Shown one piece after another: positions 1-22,928 of a DNA stretch of 64,000 nt (position 1 is its first letter; every line of letters starts with the position of its first letter). The translations under genes and the position numbers were made by a program. The notes under the pieces were generated by a model. The model worked only from the letters and a program-made list of their open reading frames with translations. It made no database searches and was not told the DNA's origin. Source of the stretch: Streblospio benedicti (taxonomy: Eukaryota; Annelida; Polychaeta; Spionida; Spionidae); NCBI GenBank assembly GCA_019095985.1, contig CM032661.1:22247196-22311195 (forward strand). Direction: 5' to 3'.

Positions 1-240
1 TGAACAGCTGTCTAACCGTCCGGGAGGGGGCACAGTAGCTGGTGACACCCACGAGGGCCCTCCAACAGGGAGGACTTTGCACCCGGTGCTGACACGCACT
101 GTTTCAGGCATCCCCATCGCAGTGCAACACAGGGCCAGGGCCACGTTGAGAGAGGTACCCACCGGGTAACCTCCGTAGAAATAGTAAAGAGGGCCTATTT
201 CCGAGAGAATATGATGCCAGCCATCTGCTGCTTCCGACGA
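1..240. other. GC-rich block, unassigned
   Basis: This block is clearly richer in G+C than what follows. One minus-strand frame and one plus-strand frame both stay open for about 180 bases, so openness does not decide a strand. It could be the edge of an exon of a gene lying before the window, or the end of a GC-rich repeat. I recognise no domain. Confidence 0.25.
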
Positions 241-263
241 GCGCTAAAGGAGAACTGCCCCCA

Positions 264-1097
264 ATCTCCAGTTTTGGTGAGTTATAAGCAGTTTTTGTGA
301 GGAAATCAAGAGTTTTGGTGAGGAAAATGTTTACTTTTGAAATCGGCGGTTTGGATTTTCCACTGTAAACGGGCTAAAAATCATTTCTGAGCACAATTTT
401 TGTCGTCCATGCACTATAAGAATACTTCTGGCACATACTGATGCGATTTATTTCCACTCACATGGGCTGGTTTCTGCTGCTAAGTCTGCAATAGTTGAAG
501 ACCCTCGTTCTACATGGCTGTCCACTATTCGAAAATGAGTGATATTTTGCCTTATATTGCTTTGTTAAGCCCTAAGTTGGGTCAGGCATGTAGCTTATAC
601 TTGACTGAAAACTACCTTATGCATTGCATCTATATTATTAACTTCTATATTGTGTAAAGTCTCCAAATCTACAGAAATGTACAATCAACAGTTTTCGCGA
701 GGAGTTGAAAATCATTTTGTAATTTTGGCCAGTTATGTGGTTTTAAAAAGCATGGGATTAGTGTAATCTGTTTTGTATCAAGTTTGAGATACATTCTCAT
801 TCATATTTTGCCTGAATTACGTCTTTACAGCCACTATATTCGTCGTTTTCTATCAGATGACCTCAATTTTGAAGGTGGGTGGTCATGTATTGCAGACTTA
901 GCAGCAGAAACCAGCCCATGTGAGTTGAAATAAATCGCATCAGTATGTGCCAGAAGTATTCTTATAGTGCATGGACGGCAAAAATTGTGCTCAGAAATGG
1001 TTTTTAGACCGTTTACTGTGGAAAATCCAAACCGCCGATTTCAAAAGTAAACATTTTCCTCACAAAAACTGCTTATAACTCACCAAAACTGGAGATT
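264..1097. mobile_element. Long fold-back (inverted-repeat) element
   Basis: Positions 264-492 reappear as the reverse complement at 888-1097 with only scattered mismatches. The shared text includes TCCAGTTTTGGTGAG at the outer ends and GCTGCTAAGTCTGCAATA at the inner ends. The left arm has about 21 extra bases made by a partial local duplication of the AGTTTTGGTGAGG text. About 395 unique, AT-rich bases separate the arms. No reading frame lies inside, so this is probably a non-autonomous DNA transposon or fold-back element. I could not define a target-site duplication. Confidence 0.8.
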
Positions 1098-1857
1098 GAT
1101 TGAACACCGTGGAAACTGTTATGTATAAAACAACCGTTTCATGTTATGGATTTTTTAGTGCAACTGAATTTTTGCAAAAAAAATACTAAAACGACCGTAA
1201 AACACATGACCGTGATCGTAAAATGGCTTTGTGCAACCGGCCCCAGTCTGCCGAAGATGGGTGGCCATTTCCGATAACCTTAATTACGAACAATATTCAT
1301 GAATTATGCGCGTGTAGTTGGTGGCTTCAAAATCATAACACGTACATCATCTTCACTCGGTCCTAGTCTAGGATATATACATAGACGTATTGCCAATGTT
1401 ATTAGAAGTGCCCATCATACGTCTATTTGCAATGCCGTGCATATGTTTTACATTAGAGGTCTATAACTGAGCGTAGTGGACAAACCAATCTCACGGAATA
1501 TATTGGTTTTAGTAAATGTGAATAATTAATTTTGATGGTGCAAATAACATTAGCACTGCCAATAACTTGGGCACGGCGTTTACAGTAAGGCACGTTTTCA
1601 GGCAATCGAGGAGGGAATCCTCCATGTTTGTTCCTCGTAAAGGTTTTCGATTGAATATAAAGCTCGGTTTTGGACCGTGGATTTAACAGTGCACACAAAG
1701 TGTACCTTCTAGGCTTCTTTGAAACACGTCCAACGTAGAGCCTATAGATCTAGGTCATAATATGATGTAATCTGGATGTACGTACTCGATAACAGACAAA
1801 AACACTATCAAACGCACCGCATGGATAAAGATAACGTGAACACTTTTAGTAGGCCTA
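1098..1857. other. Gene upstream region, no feature recognised
   Basis: This AT-rich stretch lies before the polycystin-like gene. It should hold that gene's promoter if position 1858 is the true start, but I see no convincing core promoter element. Short open frames here look like chance. Confidence 0.4.
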
Positions 1858-15516
<13,659 letters not shown>

Positions 15517-18019
15517 TATTTTTCTTGTATCATTTTTGTGTACTAGACATAATGGACTAATTAATTGAGATATTGAGTAATTGAGTTGGATTCAGGTGTG
15601 CATATCAACTCTAACAAAGGGCTCAAGTAATTTACTATTTTTAGAATGTTGGGAAAGAATTAAAAGTTGCGTTTTAAAAGCTCATTGTTAGCCCAAAATG
15701 AGACGTCAGTGAATGCCAAATGTACTTCACACTATATTTTATGGCCCAACAATATGAACATTAAAAGACCAGTGGTTTATTTGCCTAATCATGACTTAAA
15801 GAAAAATGTTTTTATTATTGACAACATCTGTACTCATCTGAAATGAAAATCAAAGTAAAGAACTATTTCCCTCAATCTAGTACTATTACGCGAGATAGCC
15901 TGCACCTGCATATGAAGACTGCTGGGCGTGCATTTGTAGAGTTAAAGATGGTTGTTATGGAAGATTAGGTTTGAGGTGAAAGGTTATAGGTCGATAGCTG
16001 AAGGTAAAAGGTTTAAAGAATAAAAGGCATGTCTGTCAAATAAACTTAAGATTGTACAAACACCACAAATGACACATTTCCTTTCCCATTGGCAGATAGA
16101 AAGATGTCTTGTGATATACAGGGGAAATAAAACAGCAGAGGTGAACAGTGTTTTCATAAATGGGGTGTTCATATGGACAGGTTCCACTGTATTTAAGTTT
16201 GAGTATCTCATGGGCTTGTGGAACGCATGCAATCACTTGAGCAAATATGGAATTTGTGACAAACATAAGTTGATATCTACAAATCTGCATTTCAAATTAA
16301 AAAAAAAAGATAGAAAAACCCATAACACAGTGGAAATGTGTTCATAGTCATCTGAAACGTTAGTAAATGAACGTTTCAAAGCTTATTGCGTCGCTTCAGC
16401 TCAGCTGCTGGCTTCAGCTCAGCTGCTGAAGCAAGCATTGTGTTTCGTTCGTTTGTAACTAACTATGTAACTAACTATGTATGTATGTATGTATGTATGT
16501 ATGTATGTATGTATGTATCCGGACAAGCTAGAGCTTTAGCCATTGCACCAATTTCGTTCAAACTTTACACGACTATGAGGTATGAGGCGACACCGAAGTG
16601 ATTCGATTTTGGGTGCTCTACCAATTAAATTTTGCTTTCTAGTATTAATTGACAGAATGCCAGGAGATTGTTAAGTGTTTATTCTTCACTGATTCATAGC
16701 AGACTGCCGCTTCCTCGTCTGCCCCGCGCTTATCTATCCTCTCTAGACTTGCTAGGCTTCGCTAGCCGCGGCAAAACGGTGCCTGGGTGAGTCTGCCCTA
16801 CAATTCTCTCCTTGTTTGGTGCAAAAAGGAGTGTTGAAGGGACTTATAGCACAATATAGAGACCCCCGTTCCCTCTGGAGGTCGTGACGTCTGGATAGTC
16901 GATAAGCGCGGTGCGGTTTTGGAATTGGCCGGGTGCGTTATGACATGGTTAGGAGACTTACGTTTGCGCCGACATATATAATACAGTAGTTTAGATGTAC
17001 AATTGAAGAACATAGAATATAATGGCAATATTGACAAAATTTGTCGAAATACGTATCACAATAATGTTTAGTCGCCTGGTGGCGATTACGTGACGCGTAA
17101 GCGATGGTTAATCGCGCGTTAGTTTTAACAACATATGATTTATGAGCACCCTTAACAAACTTTCTATATAACTAAACCAAAAATTAAACTACCCTAACAC
17201 ACAATAGAAATAACTAGACGTATGTGTTGATTTTAGTTTTGTTTTTACTTGACACAACATGGAGGGTTGATTAATTGAATCCCCCGTGACTGAGGATGGT
17301 AGCTGGATCATCATTGCCCGTATGGTGTTAATTAATATCTTACTTGCTCCTGGTTGGTTGGAGGGCGTGATTAATTGTTAACCGTGTGTTTTGAATTTTC
17401 GAAGTCACTTGTTTTCAAAATCTTGAGCAAATAGCACGTATTCGTGAATTCATTGTGACTTTTTCTAACATATTGTTAGTAAAATCAATTATCAATATGA
17501 ATTGAAGGATCGTCATCTCTTCTGGCACTGCTCGGGCTGGCAGTTCTGCCGCGAGGTGAGCGTGCGTGTATTTTTCTTTCTTTCTTTTTTTTTTTCTTGT
17601 TTTCATCATTATAATAATTACTGTTTGATCATAAAAAAGATATAACCTTTTTTTCTTTGGGATCCTCGTTTTGTTGAGAAGTAAGCTACCATTCCCAGTT
17701 TACATTGACGTATAACCTGACACATGCGTATAATAGGTATAGTATATTTCATGAGTGGTGTGAATATATATGCTAACATTAACGTGGAATGACTAACAAT
17801 TATGACCTACCTACCGTAAAATAAGGTTACTATAAACTGTACAATAAATACAAAATGAAATACACTATACTTACAATAAATGTTATCCATAGTACGATCC
17901 AATAAAAGCATTATAACAGTATTTCGCGTTAAATTATTATTATAGGAAAGGTTAATGAGTCACTTATTAAAGATTATCAATTGTTTATTGTAGTTGTCCA
18001 AGTCCTGATTGAAATGACC
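15517..18019. other. Intergenic; probable 3' UTR then no gene
   Basis: The first part should be 3' UTR of the polycystin-like gene; an AATAAA lies near 16018-16023. Further on there are a short duplicated GCTTCAGCTCAGCTGCTG motif (about 16394-16430), a small GC-rich patch (16700-16930) containing an inverted CCGCGCTTATC / GATAAGCGCGG pair, and otherwise AT-rich sequence. I see no supported gene. Confidence 0.5.
16474..16518. repeat. (TATG)n microsatellite
   Basis: About eleven perfect TATG units, preceded by degenerate CTAACTATG units. Confidence 0.95.
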
Positions 18020-18036
18020 TTGTCCTTAGCCTCGGT

Positions 18037-18522
18037 GTGGAGGCTTACGTGGCTCATCTCGTTGCGGATGATGAGCTGGTGACGTCCGTGATGGTTGATG
18101 CTGGTTCTCGCACGTCCAACGCGCCCAGCCCGGGTGCGGGACGGTCTCTATCTTCCATGTCCACCGCGCCTGTCGTAGGCACGAGACGGTTTCTTGTTGC
18201 TGGTCGGTGCTTGGCGTCCGCTGCCGGTGGAGCAGCGCAAATTGATGTCGATGGAGGTGCGGCCGACGTCGGGGATGTGGTGGCCAGCCCTCGAGGCGGG
18301 CCCTCGCGTTTGGGCGACGGTGACGGGTCGCCTGCGGCCTCTACTAGCTCGGGAGATCTAAGTCCAATCTTGACCATCAGCGACGAACAGTACATGCGCC
18401 ACGATGGATTGGCCAGTAGGATTGTCGGCGAGTTCGCTCACGCAGCCAACGTGCCTATTGGCAGCAACGCGAGGGCGCGCAGTTCGGCCGAAGCTTGTTT
18501 ACGGTTGATTCTGGCCATTTGA
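18037..18522 (+). CDS. Orphan GC-rich reading frame, possible terminal exon
   Basis: A 161-codon frame sits in an isolated GC-rich island inside AT-rich DNA. An acceptor-like TGTCCTTAG lies at about 18022-18030, and the frame stays open from there, so this could be a terminal exon rather than a gene starting at the ATG. The product is rich in Ala, Ser, Gly and Asp in its first 110 residues; the last 50 are more ordered (ISDEQYMRHDGLASRIVGE). I recognise no domain. A 113-codon antisense frame is also open, as expected from GC-rich DNA. It may be an unrecognised host exon or part of a mobile element. Confidence 0.3.
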   Translation: MEAYVAHLVADDELVTSVMVDAGSRTSNAPSPGAGRSLSSMSTAPVVGTRRFLVAGRCLASAAGGAAQIDVDGGAADVGDVVASPRGGPSRLGDGDGSPAASTSSGDLSPILTISDEQYMRHDGLASRIVGEFAHAANVPIGSNARARSSAEACLRLILAI

Positions 18523-20146
18523 ACTAATTTTGTGCCGAAGCTGTTATCAATCCATGTCTTATGACATACTCTTAACTAATAAGAATTATTTCAAAGTGTA
18601 CAAGTAAAACCAGCACAAGTGACCGACCTGAAACTTCGTGGATATAGGAGTGGCCAGTATGCAGGTGACCGGGTGTGCTCACTTAGAATTTTATACCACT
18701 CGTGATCAATATACCGGGAGGATACGTGTGATAGACCAGAACAATATACATTAAGAAATATATTGTTAAGGTAAACACAAATGTTGATTATTTAACTGTA
18801 GAAAATAGGCTGAAATTTATGTTTGAGGATTGTCCTCAAAGAAAGGGGGTTACATTTTCAGATAATGATATGTACATCTATATATAATTCTTCGAGAGGG
18901 GGCGTGTCCATGTTTTTTTTAAAAATCCGCCTGCATGCGTTGTTTCACTGTTGCTGCGTGCGTCTGGCTCACGGGTTTGGAAATGCTGTGTGCGTTATGT
19001 TTCTTTGCGTTATGTATCTTTGTTGCTGTGTGTGCTTCCAATGCTTTAGCTGATTGCATTGTGTTTTTACAAGCCTGTGTACAGAATTGCTGTTGTGTGT
19101 TTGTTTCTGATGCTGCGTGCGTTATGTCTCCGTGCGGAGACGGGGGAAGCTAGTGTATATAATTGCACCAAATGTCTATAAATTTAATAGGTAACTCTAT
19201 AAGTCCATAGGGCTGGACAATTTTCCAACTCATAATGAGTCCTTGATCAACCAGTCCTGTTGTAGTCTAGTTACCTAGGGATCGGGTGCGACTCGCCTGC
19301 TCCTAGAGATGTGTGTAGAGCAGGCTTCTGTTGAGACACCAGAGATTACGTTCCTTTGGGGGATTGTACGGAACACTGTGCTACTCCACCGTCGAGAGGA
19401 CTGTTAGACCGCAAAATATAAATAGCAGCAAAATAAACCAGTTATGATTCGCGTTAACGCAAATTGTAACCACACCCCAAGAAATGGTCTACCTAACGCA
19501 AAATGTAACAACTGACGTGAGTTGAACCAATGGGGAATAGGGCGGGCCTGCATACACATAAAATGACTTCATGAACATCACCATTACACGGAAATATCTT
19601 TATGAACATCGTCAGCAACGCAAAGGCCACCTATCTAATAGCACCTCTTTCTAAATAGAAACCACTTTTTGTGGTCTCAAACCTTCATAAAGCTACCAAA
19701 ATGAATCTCTGTATAGAGATCACATCTATTGAGATCACCTAACATTAGTCCCAAAAGTGGTCCTACTAGAGAGGTTATACTGTATCGTGTATTTACTTCA
19801 ACAGTAACTTTAAGACTAAAAACGATTGCCTCTGTTAAACAGTAAAATGTAACAAACGTAAATTCTGACTGGTCATAGTTTACATTAAATTAAATTGTCA
19901 CCAAACAGGCAAAAATTGTCTCGCTACTGTTAAATGTGACCACCGCAAATTGTACTCAAGCTCAGGAATCTTACTTGTCTTATTCTTTGGCATAGGGCGA
20001 TGGGACTGACATTCATAGAACGAGCTTGAGAGAAGTGTAGATGCAATTTCGTGTATCATGCTTGTAGATGCGTGTACTAATCAGCTGGTACTAATGGCCG
20101 ATAAAGAAGGCATGAATTTGCGTTTGCGTAGTGATCTACTATGTAG
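18523..20146. other. Intergenic, no gene recognised
   Basis: AT-rich sequence. One stretch (18935-19150) carries degenerate TGTG/TGCGTTATG repeats that keep a Cys-rich frame open; I consider that low-complexity. At 19440-19970 the motif AACGCAAATTGTAAC and variants recur several times, suggesting a decayed repeat. Confidence 0.4.
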
Positions 20147-20482
20147 TAGGAACGGATTCAGAAATTTGAGAGGGGGGGGGGGGGGCTAATTTTCAAATTT
20201 TGAGAGCGGGGTGGGGGGGGGGGGGCTAATTTTCAAATTTTGAGAGCGTGGGGCAGGCGGATTTGTCCGTGCGTGGGGGCAGATCCAGGTTTTTGGAAAA
20301 GGGACGTAAGGAAAACATAAGGAAAGGGGGGCTCACTCACGGGATTTCATGAAAAACCCTATGAAAATGAAGTATTTTGGTGGGAAAAAGGGGGGCTAAA
20401 TTGGGGGGCTAAAAGGCTAATATGGCAGGGGGGGGGGGCTTTAGCCCCCGAGCCCCCCCCCCGCTGGATCCGTCCCTGTGTA
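20147..20482. mobile_element. G-rich element with short terminal inverted repeats (copy A)
   Basis: The left end reads AGGAACGGATTCAG and the right end CTGGATCCGTCCCT, an imperfect inverted pair. Inside are two tandem copies of GGCTAATTTTCAAATTTTG separated by long G runs, and a core at 20341-20384 that reads GGGATTTCATGAAAAACC and then ATGAAAATGAAGTATTTTG. The same core occurs at 29759-29802 and, inverted and interrupted, at 52540-52617. A nearly palindromic run of Cs closes the right side. It has no coding capacity, so it is probably a non-autonomous DNA element. A TGTAG-like target duplication is possible but unclear. Confidence 0.65.
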
Positions 20483-20892
20483 GATCATCGTTATTGCTAG
20501 AATCATCAGCATAAAAGCATCCCTACAATACTATCAATTTTCCTACACATTCCCATTAAATATTATTTCCACGTAGTGTCGATATGTACTATAATGTGCA
20601 ATTAAATGGTATTAATACTGTATATTATCCACGATATAAACATGATAGAGAGAATAGATCATCAAATTTCACGTGTAGGTCAGATATGATGAATTGTCTA
20701 TACTGATACTAAAACACAGAGAAATATGTTTTAAAGAAAAAGGCTAATTAGACATTAGTCTTCCATTAATTAAAATGATGAATTCAATGGCCTGTAGTTT
20801 TCAGGTTGAATGATCGGATACATAGTCATTGAATAAACAGTAAAAATCTTCTTGGGCATTTTTATGCAGGCTCATCACGGTAACGAATTAGA

Positions 20893-20951
20893 GTCTGACC
20901 ACAGATTAGTTAAAACTTAATCTGTAGTCTGACCACAAACTGTGGTCTGAC
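20893..20951. repeat. Two tiny palindromes separated by three identical 7-bp repeats
   Basis: GTCTGAC occurs at 20893-20899, 20927-20933 and 20945-20951. Between the first two lies a 27-base imperfect palindrome beginning CACAGATTAGTT and ending TTAATCTGTA. Between the second and third lies CACAAACTGTG. Palindromes with the same CACAGATTAG...CTAATCTGTG ends recur at 50938-50962 and 53039-53066, each with a different flanking 7-mer that is duplicated exactly. The layout is that of target-site duplications around terminal-inverted-repeat remnants. Confidence 0.75.
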
Positions 20952-20977
20952 TTAGTATTGCAAGTCAAAATCAACAC

Positions 20978-21049
20978 ATTTACAAGGCCCGTAGGAAGCC
21001 CTACGGCCCTGAAAAGGCCCGTAGGAAGCCCTACGGCCCTGAAATTTAC
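20978..21049. repeat. Two exact 30-bp palindromic units between ATTTAC repeats
   Basis: A 30-base unit containing GGCCCGTAGG and its complement CCTACGGCC is present twice in exact tandem (20984-21013 and 21014-21043). The pair is bounded by ATTTAC at 20978-20983 and 21044-21049. Each unit can form a strong hairpin. It lies only 27 bases from the GTCTGAC structure. Confidence 0.75.
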
Positions 21050-22405
21050 GTTTACATATGAGCACAGTCCGTCGCAGCCGCGGTTTAGCGCTGAATACAT
21101 GCTCTCTTATATAAGACAAGTTCAAGCAAGTAAATGCAAAATTTGTAAGCATGTATCATATTTTTATTAAAAATATGATTGAAGTTTCGGAGCAAGATAA
21201 GCAGGTTAAAGGCTATGGCAAAAATAATAATTGCATGTGATATAAATTAGGTGCAACTGCTTTGAGAGCTATTAAAAGTAGAAGTGTAAATTTAAGAGAT
21301 GTACATAGTGTGCATGTAACTTTCTTATGTCACCTGCGCATGCGCAATACTGTGAAATACTGTGAATGCGTGGAGAGTGATACAATATGGCAGCCCCCAA
21401 GACCAAAAATTGAGCACATGCTATATTCATTGCGAAGGCCCGAAAAAAAGTATATATACCCCCATCTGATGATGCTGAGGCCCATAACACCATAACACAT
21501 ATAGCGTAAACTCATTATAGTAGGGCCTTCTGGTCAATAAGAATTTTGAAAGCTGTAAAAAAAATGTAACATCTGTCTTTCACACGAGAGAGCCTTCTCA
21601 TTGAAGATGTGATCGTAAATGTGCCATTGATTTTATCATTCAACTCTTGTAGAATAGAAATAATGGTTGTATTGAACACTTAGTGCACACTTCTTGTGTA
21701 TATACTATAGAGGAAACTAGCATAGTCTGATTTTTATGCTCATGACTTCATTTCAAACCACCATGATGATAACAAGTTACAGTCATGGAACGTAATTTAA
21801 ACTAGGATAATAATGCGATGGTAAGGCATGTTCTTGAGAATATTGATGCGAGTTAATAGCAAGCCAATTGTATTAAGAAAGTGAATGAAGGTTACAATAT
21901 AAATTGTGTCAGAATTTGATATATGCCCATTCCTCTTGTAACCAGTACAGGTTCGAAACCGGGATCACAGAGAATGGATTAAGAGTTGACAATTTTTGTT
22001 GAACTGACTAGAAGCTCAATTTTACTTAACTTAAATATTAAACCAATAAGACATAAACGCTACATCCCGAAGTTGGGGGACAATAGCGAGACATTGCATA
22101 ACACCGTGTTTTCTGGATACATGCTAAAAATGATCGGTCGTTGTTCTAAAAAGTCTAAAAATGCGCATAAAAGTTCCAATGTCGCGCTGAAGTCCCTCAA
22201 ATCATAACCGATTAATAGATTACACTCACGCCATTCACTGTGCATTAGAATCTTGCAAGAAGTTCAATATATGTCAACATTTCAAAATGCATTGTTTTTT
22301 ATAGCTAATTTTGTTATAGAATCAAAAGAAAATTGTTGATCTGCGATATACATGTTGTATGTGATAACTCAAGTGAGAATGCTAAGTTCTATACACAAAC
22401 GTAAC
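21050..22405. other. Intergenic, no gene recognised
   Basis: AT-rich sequence with short chance frames only. No repeat family or RNA gene recognised. Confidence 0.4.
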
Positions 22406-22568
22406 CATAATAGTTTTAAACAGGACAATACAGGCATTTTTTACACGTTTTTTTTTCTGGGATCGCGGGAAATCACCGGGTTGTGTGCCGCAGGTGAACA
22501 AAACAGAAGAGACTGTTGAAAGTTTAGTGTAACAAAATGTTTGTATTATCCTGTTTAAAACTATAATG
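22406..22568. mobile_element. Small MITE-like element
   Basis: Terminal inverted repeats of about 27 bases: the left arm holds AGTTTTAAACAGGACAATAC and the right arm its near-exact complement ending CCTGTTTAAAACTATAATG. They enclose about 110 non-coding bases. It lies about 360 bp upstream of the sulfotransferase gene. Confidence 0.65.
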
Positions 22569-22928
22569 ATTAAGTTTGTCTATCAAATCGGGATAAATGA
22601 ACTTCCATCAGAATATTCTATACATTCATTATATGCATGCATGCTAATTTCTATATATTTATTGGGCTACGTTTGTTCCAAGTGATTTCGTTGATTTCTT
22701 CCTTCAAAATTACGCTACGAACGATGTAACTCCAAAAAAGTGCAAAAGTTTCAATTTCGCGCTGACGGTATTCCGTGACTTATAATCCTGGCCCAAGTAA
22801 AGCTGCGGTTGATTCATCCAGTGGGCGTATATTGGTCTCGTCTCGGTAGATCTTCTCCACAGCTGTGCAATAATCATATATAGCGATAATCTTGTAATAT
22901 TAATAATATTTGCTCATTATAATATCAA

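Noticed and set aside
18935-19153. A Cys-rich secreted-peptide-like frame
   Set aside because: It overlaps a degenerate TGTG/TGCGTTATG repeat that generates Cys, Val and Ala codons; no signal or processing pattern is convincing.
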